DNA from: Vicia villosa
Taxonomy: Eukaryota > Streptophyta > Magnoliopsida > Fabales > Fabaceae
DNA length: 64,000 nt
Assembly (NCBI RefSeq): GCF_029867415.1
Contig: NC_081180.1
Span: 239,080,823 to 239,144,822, forward strand
Reading direction: 5' to 3'
The notes below the pieces were generated by a model. The model saw only the letters and a program-made list of their open reading frames with translations. It was not told where the DNA came from and searched no databases. Shown piece by piece: positions 32,929 through 45,239 of this stretch. The translations under genes and the position numbers were made by a program. Numbering within the stretch: position 1 is the stretch's first letter; every line of letters begins with the position of its first letter.

Positions 32929-32937
32929 TTATTTTTA

Positions 32938-33374
32938 TTTTGTTTATTTTTTAATTATTATTATAAAGTGAAATTTAGGTCATGTATTTCCAAGACAAGT
33001 TACCAACGCTTTTTTTCTACTATTGGTATATGGAAATTTTTTTGTAGTGATTGTAAGGTCCAAATTGAATTTTATTCCAAATTATGCTCACATGCTGATA
33101 ATTGAATTTGTTATTTTATATACAAATTGAATTTTATTCCATAATGAAGAAGTTCAGGTGAGCCATCATTGCTCAGAGCACCTTTGAATGAGCTGCACGT
33201 GAGAATAAGAGAGAGAACATAAATATTATACCAAACACTAAACACTTTATTATAAATATTTCTAATGGGCCTAATACACAATGAAAAATAATATAAATAA
33301 TAAAAACATTAAAATATACTGGTGCGTATTATAATCTTTCTGCCACAAATGTTTATTAATAATGGTAAAATATC
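32938..33374. other. Spacer with a possible CACTA-type terminus
   Basis: The string ATTTTTTTGTAGTG ending at 33049 matches the usual 3' end of CACTA transposons. I found no matching CACTACAAA-type start or convincing 3-bp TSD within the window, so the call is weak. The repeated phrase AAATTGAATTTTATTCCA occurs at about 33062 and 33123. Confidence 0.3.
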
Positions 33375-35405
33375 TCAAATTGCTGCCTTACAATTCGGAC
33401 ACTTATGGACAGTTATGCATGCCCGCACGACAAACTATAAATTGTTTGTCCATTCTCAAACTCGTAGACACAAATTGTGCACCGAGCTTCAACGTGTTGA
33501 AGTGGCACATTTGAGTCAAATTGACTCGGTAAGTCTCTCTCGGATTATCCGAGCAGAGGCTTGTCGATGTTGACGAAGCTTCCAAAACAAAAATACTATA
33601 ACAATGCCACATCCTATCGTAACTCCCTCCAAAGTCTTAAAATCAACTGCAAAAGAAAATGAGAAATATAAATAATTGAACTACATCTGCAAAAGAAAAT
33701 GAGAAGCATAAATAATTGAAGTACTAGTGTACTAGTATTAGTATACATACAAATATGAGAAGCATAAATAATTGAAGTACTAATATACAAACAAATATAT
33801 CTATTTGATATCTTTGCAACTTAAGGGAAGAATTTGAAAATAAATTTTATATACACCTAAAAAGAAACCTACCACAAACTATTTCCCATAAAAATCCCAC
33901 GTTGCAAATCTCCAGTTTGACTAGGACTTTAGCAAGCAGACTATATACTATCGGATAAAAACTTTTACGTACAACAAGTTTAGACAACAGCAGACCAAGG
34001 ATTTAAAAAAAAACTTGAGTATATATATTTAGTCTAACAGAACTAATTCAAACAGAAATAAAGAGGTTAAAAATGACTCTAGATCTTTAGCCTCACAAGA
34101 TCTTTAAGATAGTTAAATGCAACTTCAAAATGACTATATAACTTTGTACCTACTGGATCATCTTCATAAAAAAACTACCACTATATAACTCTTCAAAACT
34201 AGTTATTTTTGATCATGACCAGTAACATCACAAATTATAGGCTGTCTTTCATCTTCACGAAGTCCAAAAAAACTTCAATTAAATACAAATTATTAGAGTG
34301 TGAAAAAGAAGTCGGATGATGAATTTTTTTGAAGCTTTTTAAGAAAAAACAGATGAGTATGAGTAAGATGAATAACACATAATGGCACAGCAAATGTGCA
34401 TAAAGATATGATGAATTTTCTAACCAAATAAAGTATGCGTATATTACCTCCTGCCATTAGAGTGGAAGAAAGAAATCGGATAGTTGATTCTTTGAGTGTG
34501 CACTGAATGAGGATGAGGAAAGGACCGTTTTTGGTTTTGAAGTATGAGTAAGATGAATATTGTTTATGATGATAATTCATGAATCATCTTCTCTTTATAT
34601 AATGTGTTTTCAGGATATTCCTATTCCCTGCAGTTGGTAAAGGACGAAGTCACACTGATAAACTTTTTCAGTCCATTTGATTGAGATCAAACGGTGCACA
34701 TTTAAAATCAGTATTCTTATTCAAACTTGTATTAAACGTGATGAATTTGATGACATTTCTATTTTGTCTCAATATCTAATTAACAACTGTTTTTTCTTTC
34801 ATATAGGAGAGAAAACTATTTTTCTAAGCGACTATTTTTTTAGTTACTAGCCTTCTCATTAGTTTCTATTTTCAACTAATTGCTAACTCAGTAATTATTA
34901 CAATAAATCTTTTATCATGAATATCTTTTATCACTCAGTCCATATCTTCTTCGGATAATATTTTTGTATCGCATTAGTGTAGTTTTTTTCAATCGTGTTA
35001 CAGTGATACAAATAAAAATGTCAAAAATAATTTTTTTTTGTTAAGAAATTTTTTTCTTTGACTATTCTATATATATTATAAAAAAATATCGACTTAGAAA
35101 AATAAAATTTAATTATGGTTTTTTTATTACTCTATCAAATAATTTTGTGATTCAAAAATTAAAATTTTGTAACGAAAGAGGCTGTTTTAAAATTTTAGGA
35201 GGATGAACTATCACTTATTAGAGACTGAAAATTATTTTAGACCAAAATATTAGAAAATAATAAAGTAATTTGTTAGAATACCTTAACGCATGTTTAATCA
35301 AGGAAATCACAGTTGATATAATACCAACCGACAACCATGGGTCGAAATAATCACTTGGCATCTTAATACTTTCTACACCTCCAAAACTTAGAACCTCTCT
35401 GAAAA
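33375..35405 (-). pseudogene. RING-finger E3 ligase-like (SP1/SPL2-like) gene remnant
   Basis: On the minus strand the C-terminal region encodes a hydrophobic helix (LEGVTIGCGIVIVFLFWKL) followed by a RING-like cysteine pattern: CTIC, then SLSCGHA, then HKCPNCKAAI and a stop at 33375. Reading it requires one frameshift before CTIC and another after GHA. Farther upstream are FYEDDPVGTKLYSHFEVAFN (about 34090-34180) and LSFGGVESIKMPSDYFDPWL with a hydrophobic stretch (35280-35400). The order membrane helix, middle domain, helix, C-terminal RING resembles SP1/SPL2/MUL1 organelle-membrane ubiquitin ligases. The family assignment is tentative, and the shifts indicate a pseudogene. This is the only candidate host-type gene here that is not clearly transposon-borne. 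Confidence 0.4.
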
Positions 35406-35888
35406 ATGGAAAAATAATCACATGTTAGAGAATGAGTCAATACTAAAAAAGAATATGAGTCTTTACGAAGTAAAAAAAATAAATATTAACTTAATATAAA
35501 GAAATTTGGACTCCATTTCAAAAGCAAGAAAATTGATAAAGTTGATGGAAAAAATGCACCATACTACTTACACTATTATCAACTATAAGGTGATCGATTA
35601 TAGAAAAGCAATAGGGAGAGATTAGATATGAGATTGTGAAGAAGAAGTGAAGCTACATGAGATGAAAGATAGTGGATATATTTATTGTTATTGTGTTTTC
35701 TTCGGTTACTCACTTAGTCTATTTAAGATGTGGTTGGATTGGACACAAGTGGTAGGTGATAGTGTATTTACTTTGGCAAGTGGTTGGTGCTAGTTGGATT
35801 TGAGTGATGGGATCTCTCAGTCTCAGGTCCTTTATGGTTCCCTTTCCCTCTTCATGCACATGGACACTTAATATATATGTGTTGATAT
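35406..35888. other. Possible 5' region of the RING-like remnant
   Basis: This lies upstream of the last recognisable exon on the minus strand, and pyrimidine-rich minus-strand sequence at 35590-35680 could be a leader. No start codon is supported. It ends at the hAT-like MITE. Confidence 0.35.
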
Positions 35889-36584
35889 TAGAGTTGTTAA
35901 AATGGGCTACCCGATCCTAAACGGGTCGGCTTTGATGGGTCATGGGCATTTTAGGGCTTGGCCAAAAAGGCTCTGTGTAATATAGGCTCGAGATTTATTA
36001 TCCGAACTTGATTTTAGATAGGTTTCGGACTACCCGGCCCTAAATAGATTTTTTTATTTAAAAAATTAAAATAAAAACGCCATAATATTTATTATAAATA
36101 AAATTAAAAATTATGTTATTTTAAATATGATTCATTTTTAAGTATTATATTATCTCTTATAAATACTATAATGTGTGTCTAAATACAATATATGTCTAAA
36201 TTGTATATAATAATACTTGAATATTTATTATAAGGGAAAAAATAATACATAATACGATGAAAGAATGTTAATTATATTAATATATAATATTTAAAAGGGA
36301 AAGATTGAATAGAATAGAGATAAAATTTAGTGAAGTGAGAAAATTCAATGTGCTATTTTGGAGTAAGATAATATAAATATTAATATTTTTTAAAAATTTA
36401 TAATTATGCGGGCCTAAAGGGCTACCCACGGCCCATATGGGCTAGCCCTAATGGGTAGCAGGCTTTTCAGGGCTGGGCTAAAAAGGCCCTGAAAAATATG
36501 GGCTCTAATTTTAAGGCCCGAGCCCTACGATTTTTCGAGTCTGGCGGACCGGCCCATTTGGGCTAACCCATTTTGACAGCTCTA
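35889..36584. mobile_element. hAT-like MITE, 696 bp
   Basis: Terminal inverted repeats TAGAGTTGTTAAAATGGGC and GGCTAACCCATTTTGACAGC...CTCTA (read inverted, TAGAGCTGTCAAAATGGG) bound the element. The 8-bp flanks GTTGATAT and GTTGAGAC agree at 6 positions, consistent with a decayed hAT TSD. Both subterminal regions are full of GGGCC/GGCCC words, while the centre is AT-rich. No transposase is present. Confidence 0.8.
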
Positions 36585-36750
36585 GTTGAGACAGTGAAAG
36601 ATAGTGGCCGACATATGTTATTATTTATAAAAAAAGTGACATCCTGTTATAAAATAAAAAGAGAAGATAAAAGAGACGAGAGAAAGATGGGAACAATTGT
36701 GTATTATTTTATCGGTATTTTTTTTTAAGTTGTTCAAGAACTCAAACAAA

Positions 36751-37083
36751 AATAATTTTATTTTATTTTTTATTCGAGAACTCAATCATAAATCTTTTAC
36801 GATGTTCTTCAGAAATTCAATCAAAAATCTTTTTAAATATCGGACTAGTTATTAAATTTGTAAGAATGTTGAATCATTGGTTTATTAGTTGATTGAACTA
36901 TTGATTATTAGCCAATCAAAAATCATTTTATTTTATTTTTTATTCGAGAGTTTAATCACAAATCTTTTACGAAGTTCTTCAGAAATTCAATTAAAAATCC
37001 TTTTAAATATCAGACTAGTTATTAAATTTGTAAGAATGTTGAATCATTGGTTTATTAGTTGATTGAACTATTGATTATTAGTC
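36751..37083. repeat. 170-bp tandem duplication, two copies
   Basis: The unit beginning AATNATTTTATTTTATTTTT recurs at 36751 and 36921. The two copies share long identical runs such as GTTATTAAATTTGTAAGAAT and TTGGTTTATTAGTTGATTG. A few substitutions separate them. No coding sequence is seen. Confidence 0.9.
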
Positions 37084-38766
37084 TAGTGGTAAGACTAAAT
37101 CAAATTAAATTGAATAATAAATGTACTTCAACCATGACTGATTGCTAGCAACAAAAAATAAATGTACACTTACCAAAAACTTAATTGAATTGATTATGTG
37201 ATTTTGACTAAAATAGGTTAAATATATAGAAATTTATGTTTAATTATATTTATCCAAAGATGAATTGAACATTAAATCAAAGTGTATAAAACCTATTTTC
37301 AGTAAAAAGTTACTACTTCTAATTTTAAATTAGAATCAGTTTTGGGACTAAAATTATTTCTATTCAAAATAAATTAAATATATTAAAATTAATTTTACTT
37401 ATTTATAATAAATTTTAGGTGTCTATACAAACATAAATTATTTAATACGAACTTACTTAAATAAATGATATGACATAAATTTAAATAGTATTATTGCTTT
37501 CGAAATAAAACACACAAAATAAAATATGAAAAGAGGGGAATTTTTTTTAAATAACCATGTGTTTACGGTGATTTCCGGTAAACAACCGCTAGTCTTCCAA
37601 ACTATAAAATATACTTTGGTTATTCGCAGGATCGACTAGATTGATCCTAGGACATAGTCAAACAATTGTCTTTCGATATGATTTGATTCATGCCTGTAAA
37701 CGAAAGCAGTAATAATGAAAAGATACTTGAATAAAGAAAGATACAAATGTATTAAACTGGTGTTGGTGTCATACGTACATTTCTCAGCGAACTCGTTCTC
37801 TAAACACTTGATACTTGAGTGGTTTGTGAGTGATTTGTAAAAAATGAACACACGAAATTCTAACATTAAGACCCTTATTTATACTAATTTCGACCCTAAC
37901 GGTCTTACACTAATCTGATGCCACGTTACCCACGAGAATCCCTGGGATGCCATCTGTCCTTGTGCAGTTACACAAACTACTTCGAAATTCAAATCCTCCC
38001 GCCTGAATCCTCTTTCGACGCGTGGCAACGTGATCAGAACCGAGAATGCCACGAAAACACGTTAAGCTTCAGTACTTTACGTATTTCGCAAAAAAACGTT
38101 TAAGTTTCAAAGATGATTCTCTTCGAACTAGCTCCATTTCTAACTATCTTCATTTCAACTTAAACAATCATTCTCGAAACATGGCCATCAGTAGCCATTT
38201 TTAAACTCAGAAATGGTCATCAGTAACCATAACTCAAAAAATGGTCATCAGTAACCATCTTCCTTCGAATTCTAACTCTTCAAAGGATATTCTTTCTAAA
38301 CGAAATCTTCAGCTAACAAATTGCCCCCAATAAATGCCTATTTCGAAAATGAGAGAAATAGGCATTTCTTGTCATGATGAGATTTCGTTTTACTTACTTC
38401 TTAGAGTTCCAAGACAACTGACCAACGTCATAATCATTTATGACTCCACTTTCAAAACGTCTTGTCATTTTCAAACATGTCTTCTCAGAACTTACATTCC
38501 CACGTTCTGGCATTACTTCATGATCATTACTCCTATATACTAGGAGTAAGGCTAATAATTATTCGACCGCTGTTAGATTAAATCAACGCCTGCCGCGTGT
38601 CTTTTGACTTTTACCCAAAAGATCTGAAAGGGTTTCCGTTAAACCTTTAAATACTTGAACTTCTACCCTTGCATAACTTCCACTCCTAACTTCCTTGCCT
38701 TCAACATAGACAAGAAAAATCCTCTTTGGCTTTAGTTTAACCTATTTCCTAAATCAAATTTACTCA
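37084..38766. other. AT-rich spacer and upstream region of the PMD gene
   Basis: The first part is AT-rich. From about 37557 (TGTTTACGGTGATTTCC) the composition changes to sequence rich in TTCGAA and TCGA, which I read as the 5' flank of the element carrying the PMD gene. There is a TATAAATA on the minus strand near 37875. Three AAATGGTCATCAGTAACCAT-like repeats lie at 38190-38260. TTTAAATACTTG at 38647 is a weak plus-strand TATA candidate about 120 bp before the PMD ATG. The 61- and 69-codon frames here have no homology I recognise. Confidence 0.45.
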
Positions 38767-41700
38767 TGGCGTCTTCTTCCAATGCTCTTCAACCCATCAA
38801 AAAGTTTCAACATCCTACACACATAAAGAATCAAGAACACATTCCAGACCCAAACGATGCAGAGGCGCGCGCTGAAGGATAGAAAAACACTTAGAAAGGG
38901 GGGGTTTGAATAAGTGTAGCTTTAAAACTTGACTGATAAAAATAAATTGCACAGTTATTTTTATCCTGGTTCGTTGTTAACTAAACTACTCCAGTCCACC
39001 CCCGCAGAGATGATTTACCTCAACCGAGGATTTAATCCACTAATCGCACGGATTACAATGGTTTTCCACTTAGTACGCAACTAAGTCTTCTAGAGTATCC
39101 TGATCACTCCAGGAACAAATGCTTAGACACAAGCTAAGACTTTCTTAGAGTATCCTGACCACCACGTGATCACTCTAATTACAACTGCTTAGACACAAGC
39201 TAAGACTTCCTAGAGTATCCTGATCAACACTTGATCACTCTAGTTCCTTACAACTTAATGTAATCTAATAAGAGTTTTACAATTGCTTCTTAAAAGCTAT
39301 AATCACAAACTGTGATATTTCTCTTAACGTTTAAGCTTAATCTCACTAATATATTACAACAGCAATGTAGTGAGCTTTGATGAAGATGAAGATTCTGAGC
39401 TTTGAGTTTGAACAGCGTTTCAGCAAGTTAATATGAGTTGTTTTGTTCCAGAATCGTTAACCTTGCTTCTCATCAGAACTTCATATATATAGGCGTTTGA
39501 GAAGATGACCGTTGAGTGCATTTAATGCTTTGCGTGTTCCGTACAGCATCACATTTAATGTTATACGCTTTTGTCAACTACCTCGAGCCTTGTTCAGGCT
39601 GTGTCTACTGACGTTGCCTTTAATAGCTTCTAACGTTCCTTTTGTCAGTCAGCGTAGCCTGCCACTTGTACTTTCTTCTGATCTGATGTTTGTGAATACA
39701 ACGTTTGAATATCATCAGAGTCAAACAGCTTGGTGCAAAGCATCTTCTGATCTTCTGACCTTGAAGTGCTTCTGAGCGTGATACCATCAGAACTTCAGTG
39801 CTTCTGATCTCATGTTCTTCTGATGCTTCCATAGACCCATGTTCTGATTCTGCTTCGACCATCTTCTGATATCTTGCTAGACCATGTTCTGATGTTGCAT
39901 GCTGAACCTTCTGAGTCAAAGCTTCTGAGCGCTGAATTATGCATACTCGTTATATATTTCCTGAAAAGGAAATTGCATTGGATTAGAGTACCATATTATC
40001 TTGAGCAAAATTCATATTATTGTTATCATCAAAACTAAGATAATTGATCAGAACAAATCTTGTTCTAACACGCGCCATCTATGCTTCTCAGGTAATCATT
40101 CCTTTTGAACTTTCTGGAAAAACTCATGCTTTCATGGGTCCTTTACCAGGAGGAAACAATCCCTCTTTGAGTAAATTTTTCCCTGCTTATTATAAAACTA
40201 GACCTTTAGTTAGCAAGAATAAGATAGATGAAGAAGGTCATTCAATCTCAGCTGATCCTGATAACACAAAAGAAACCTCAACCGAAACTTCTTTGGTCTT
40301 AGAGAAAATTAGGTTAAACTATGTAACTAATTTTGTGAAAGTCTTTAGGTCAATCCCTTTAGCAAAAGATCCTGAATTGTATTACGCTTGGCTAGCGAAG
40401 GTGGAAAAACAAAAGGCTTCTTTCTGGAAACAATTGGGGATTTATGACCTAATCCAGTTATCCAAAATAGGTCTAGAATATAACCAAACCATGTTAGTAG
40501 CGTCAGTTTATTTCTGGTATGCTTCTCATAATGCTTTCCATCTTCCATGCGGAATGGTTACCCCTACCCTCTTCGACGTAGCTGCTATAACAGGGCTTCG
40601 ATCAACTGGGGAAACCTTCAACCCCAATTTCATGGATACTGACACCATCAATTTTAATGAAGCAATAGTCACTTACACTGCTTTCATTCAACAATACCAC
40701 AACGAAACGACCACAGAAGTTTCAGACGAAGAACATATTGCATTTTTAGCACTCTGGCTTTCGAGATGCATCTTTTGTTCTAGGTCCATTCAAGTGGCAA
40801 AGAGATACCTTTGCATGGCTAACCAGCTAAATGCTGGGAAAAAGTTAAACCTTAGCCAGTTAATTCTAGGATTTCTCTACGAGAATCTCGGTGAAGCAAC
40901 AGACCTTGTTAAGAACTACAAAACAGGATCTCTTCTTTTTGCTGGTCCTTTCTGGTTGTTGCAACTATGGCTTAGTGCCACTTTTGAGGCTCATCTCCCA
41001 TACAAAAGTGTCGTGGATGAAGAAAGTGCAGCGATAAAGAATTGAACAGTGGAAGGAACCAGACTGGCTTACCTAACCCCGAAAGAAGAAACTGGCAAGC
41101 TTCGTGAAACCTTCTTGGCGTACATAATGATGTTCGCTAAACGTTATCAATTCAGTCCCTCGATGGCTACATTCGTACAACGGAAGGTGGGTCCCGAATG
41201 GTTTACTCGAGAATTCCCAACAGCTTCTTCCGACCAACAAGCTGAATCCATGGCTATCTGGGAAGCTTTCCTCACCCCAAATTTATTATATCACCGACTT
41301 CGATCTCCAAAGAGTCACTGCTGTCTTCTTTGTTATCAACTGAATCTGGTTTCGAGACAATTTGGGTTGGTTCAACTCAAACCAAAATGCTTATATGACA
41401 AAAGGAATCATATGTGTCTACACACTTCGCATCTGGCAGAAGATTAATATGAGTAAAAAATCTCCAAATATGTTGGCATCACCACTTTGTCTCCCATCTC
41501 TTTCGAACCTGCTTTTTACTCTACCATAGATTTTCATCAATGGTGGACAGATTATTATTCCATGCAAATCTTTGATGCTGAAAGCCTTACTCGGGAACTA
41601 ACTGAAGCTTTTGCTGATGTGCAGGAGAATTTCCATAAAGGTACTTCGACTCATATTAAAGAAATCCAAGCATTTCAGAAATTCTTTGAAACTATCTACA

Positions 41701-43888
41701 GGCCTGATGATCTTAGTCGGACCGTTCGTGAGGCTGCAGTCACTTTACGTGAAAAGTTTTATGCTAAACTGGATAAGTTGAAATTGCCCACGTCTGTTCG
41801 ACCTGAACTACGTTATAAAGTGGCTTTCGAACTTCATCCTCCAAAATTTCCTCCACTACCTAGTGCTGATTTTGGTGTGGCTTTAAGCCCTCCTCTCCCA
41901 GACTGATTGTGTGTGGGAATCTCATAAAAATCCTTCAAGAAGAATCTAAAAAACATGCTGAACGAGTGGTCCCGACTAAGCATACCTTGGATACTTTCAA
42001 AGGACATCTTCATATAGGTCTTGAGCACGTTCGCGTCTTGACTCCAATACCCGAAGGTTGGGGTTTAGACAATCTTTCGACTAACTTTTCTTTCTTTACT
42101 GAAATACTGGTTTACATTTTGTTCACAGCCGTTACTCGAAAGAGACAAATCAAGGAAGCCCCTATACATAAGGGTTCTGGAGCTTTGAGGAATACCAAGG
42201 CGAGTGGGAGTGATTCTGTCACCACTGGCAAGAAACCCACGGTACATACATACCTTGCATTTTAACTTGTGAAATTTATGAATATTACTCACTTGGTTTT
42301 AATATGTATTTCAGAGCTCGAAACCTCCAGCGTCTTCGAAGCGAAAAGTTCCTCAAACAGCTGCTTCAGATGACGAAGATAAATCTCCTCCGCGTACTAG
42401 ACAAGCAATAAAGAAAAGACAGAAAGTTGCCACCCCTTTAGCCAAAGGAAAGGGATCTGGAACTTCGAAGCTCACTTCATCGAGTGACAAGATATCTTCT
42501 GATGAATCACCCTTGAAGGCTGCTAGTACTATCCCCATTGTGGATAGTCATAACTCAAGCCCAGACAACATTCCAACCAAGGTATTTGGATTTCACAGTC
42601 TAATCATTTTTTCAAACTCTAATTCCAATGACTAAGTTCACATCTTACCTTGTAAATGTAGGATGATGCTGGCACAACTACTTCTGATCTCAAAACCTCA
42701 AGTTTAAACATTAATCTTGACAATCTTCGAGGTAAATGTATGCCTTTTCGAATGACAGACGAATTTCTTGCAACTTTCCATTTTTATCAATTCTAACTAT
42801 TCCACACAGGTGTTCCTCGACACAAATCTCCTATGCTTTCTCCAGTTCTCGAAGACACTCAACCTCTTGCAACTATCATTCCAACTGTGCCTGCTAAAGA
42901 AAGTCATTCAAATGATGGATCTCCACCTATTCATCAAGATGAAAATATGGAGGAGAACCCTCAATGTTCGAGTAGTGATAATGCAGCCGGACAACCAACT
43001 GGCAGCGAAGATACTATATCTGAGCAAGATGCTGTAGAGGGAACTTCAAAACAGCCTACACCTGGTCTTCATGAACCTTCGACCTTCGGAACTATAGTTA
43101 CTCCTGTGACTACTTCGAAGCAGGCCTCCGCGATACTTACTCCTGCAGAACTGGAGCAACTCAAGAAAACTGATCCCGTAAGCTTCCTCAAGACCATGAT
43201 GAGTGTTGATAACGTTTCGCCCATTGGACTTGGAACTTCTTCTAATGTCCTGGCGGGTACTGGTGACAAGGATGATATTCCTAATCTCCTTCGTCAAATA
43301 AGGGAAAAGTTATTCGCAACCAACCTCGTCGAAGCTCTAAGCAGGGATTCCACCAAATGTTATAGCTTAAACAATCTTTTGAAGAAAGTATACTTACTTC
43401 TAGTCTCAAAGGAAGTCTCAGAAGTGACTGTTTTACTGGGTTCTCTGATTGATCAACTCCAATCTAATCTTCTTCGAAAACGAAATATTGACGAGCAACT
43501 CACAACAAAGGTGACTTCTCATAGTTCTTCTTGGAAAGCTGCAAATGATGCAACAAAAAAGGCTGACGCCCTTAAGCTTGAGCGTTCGAAGAACCAGCAG
43601 GAATATGAAGATTGTGAAAAGAAAATCAAATCCTGGAAGCAAGAAATTGAACTCCTCGAAGAGAAGATAAAGAATGCCCAATCTCGTCGGGTAGAAATCC
43701 AACAAACCAATCAGGAAGAATTGACTAAAGTGGCGCAATTAGGGATCTGACACTTCGAGACGACACAGAAGCTAGTGCCACAGATCAAAGAATTGAAAAG
43801 ACAACAGGCATTAATCGAACGTCATATGTCCTTATGGGAAACTCAATATTCGAAGATGAAAGATAACCTTCCCAAGGATTTTAATTAA
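38767..43888 (+). pseudogene. PMD plus coiled-coil transposon gene, split by a solo LTR
   Basis: The ATG at 38767 opens MASSSNALQPIKKFQHP. After removal of the LTR at 38873-40070 (plus one TSD copy) the frame reads on without a break. The PMD region (40076 onward) contains FHLPCGMVTPTLFDVAAIT and PFWLLQLWL. It continues as LNLVSRQFGLVQLKPK (about 41340) and PISFEPAFYSTIDFHQWW. A Ser/Lys-rich linker and a coiled coil (43560-43740, ELLEEKIKNAQSRRVE) follow, ending at TAA 43886. Three GT-AG introns fit at 42242-42314, 42582-42661 and 42732-42809. Lesions are TGA at 41043 and 43748 (both CGA-to-TGA candidates) and frameshifts near 41300-41480 and 41906. PMD proteins occur in plant transposons. 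The function is unknown. Confidence 0.8.
38873..40070 (-). mobile_element. SIRE-type solo LTR inside the PMD gene
   Basis: This is a solo LTR of the same family as 47827-49046, in reverse orientation, from TGAAGGATAG to TTGTTCTAACA. It has the TSD CGCGC (38868-38872 and 40071-40075). It interrupts exon 1 of the PMD gene after residue 35. The promoter and repeat modules (TGATCA pairs near 39100-39240) are retained. The minus frame at 39620-39919 and plus frame at 39512-39775 are shadows seen in every copy of this LTR. Confidence 0.95.
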
Positions 43889-44486
43889 CCATTTTGGACC
43901 TTGTACTTATCTTTTGTATTTCGTACTTAGTTCTTTCATTTCTTTACTCTGTAATCAAACTTCCCTCAGGAATACATAAGTAACTTTGTCTTTCCATCTT
44001 CCATATATTTGATTTTGCAATTGTCATAAGTAACATTTTAGCAACTCCTAACAATTGCCAAATTTATTTTATTATCATAATGATTTTAATAATGCACCCA
44101 CGTGACACGATTACCCTTCGCAGCCTCTTAAGCCTAGACTTGACGTTTCCACTTCCCTTAGTCGTAACCATCATTAAATGATGACATCACCTTTTCAAAA
44201 CGTCTACTTGAGACGTGCGTGTATCAGTTTTCAATCATGATTACACTTCAACTTCCAAGGCGGGAAACGGCGGAGGCCATAACTTCTCTTGGGGATACCA
44301 AACGCAGTCCAATCAACACTAAAAAATGAACTGTTCTTTTTGGCCACCGTATTCTATATAAGGCGTTAGCATTCTACTCCTTTCTTTACACTTTCCCCAA
44401 ACTCTTATCAAACTTTGCTCTCTTCTTCTTGCATCCTTTCAAACACAGAAATTTTGACAAAAAATCTCTTGCATTCTCTCTCTCAA
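43889..44486. promoter_or_regulatory. Intergenic region with promoter of the PF20167-like gene
   Basis: This sequence follows the PMD gene. A TATATAAG box at 44355-44362 lies 125 bp upstream of the ATG at 44487 and is followed by a pyrimidine-rich leader (44380-44480). The PMD gene's poly-A site would lie near 43900-43990. No further coding sequence is visible. Confidence 0.5.
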
Positions 44487-45218
44487 ATGGCGTAACCCTT
44501 GACCTACAATACCATCAGAGCCTGTATCAAAAAGGAGTTCAAACTTTTTGAGGAAGAGTTTGAAGAGAGTCACATCAGCATCAGCGCACTATTTGCTAAT
44601 CAACAACTCCAATTCTATCACGAAATCCTGGAGGGGTCTGTTTATCCCAACATGTTAGCAGATTTCTGGATGTTTGCGTCCCTACGCATAGATCCAGAAG
44701 GGAGAACCACCATCGTGTCTGAGGTTCGAAGGGCTCACATTACCATCACTCCTTCAACCATCTCTGACCTGCTAAGATGTAACAATTCTGGAGAATCGTT
44801 TGATGACAACACCATCAATATGACCTCCTACCGTATGTTGAGGACCCTCATGGAAAGTGATCCCTTTAGTGCTAAAGTCATTAAGATTTGGCACCAGCTT
44901 TTAGTGGGCAACTTCCGCCCACGAAACCATAACCTAGACAGCATCATGATGGAGGATCTGGAGTTTATACTCTGTGCCCTCCGGGGAAAGAAGATCAACT
45001 TTCCATTGCTAATCTTCAAAGGGCTTGTCGAAGCTGTTTCCATGGATGCTTCTCGTCAAGGTGTGGTGACGTGCCTTCCTTATGGAAGATTATTGTCCTA
45101 TATGTTCCTCAAGAAGGGTATAGTGAGAAGAATGCGCAGGTCAGGATCCCTGGACATGTTTGAAGCAGAAAGCCTGCCCCTGCTATCTTTGGAGGGTATA
45201 GAACAAAGGATTAACTAG
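44487..45218 (+). pseudogene. PF20167-like putative plant transposon protein
   Basis: The ATG at 44487 opens M-A and then hits TAA at codon 3. Past it the frame runs uninterrupted for 240 codons (TYNTIRACIKKEFKLFEEEF ... SLEGIEQRIN, stop at 45218). Motifs recognisable for the putative plant transposon protein group are VYPNMLADFWMFASLRI, HITITPSTISDLLRC and KINFPLLIFKGLVEAV. These ORFs often follow pol in SIRE or Athila-type retrotransposons or lie in large transposons, and their function is unknown. A downstream ATG (codon 5 is Leu; the next Met is at residue 54) could give a shortened protein. It sits about 600 bp after the PMD gene on the same strand, so both may belong to one element. Confidence 0.65.
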
Positions 45219-45239
45219 AGGGTGCTTTGTTTGAAGCTC

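Noticed and set aside
43433..43738. 101-codon minus frame within the PMD gene
   Set aside because: It is the antisense shadow of the coiled-coil coding region.
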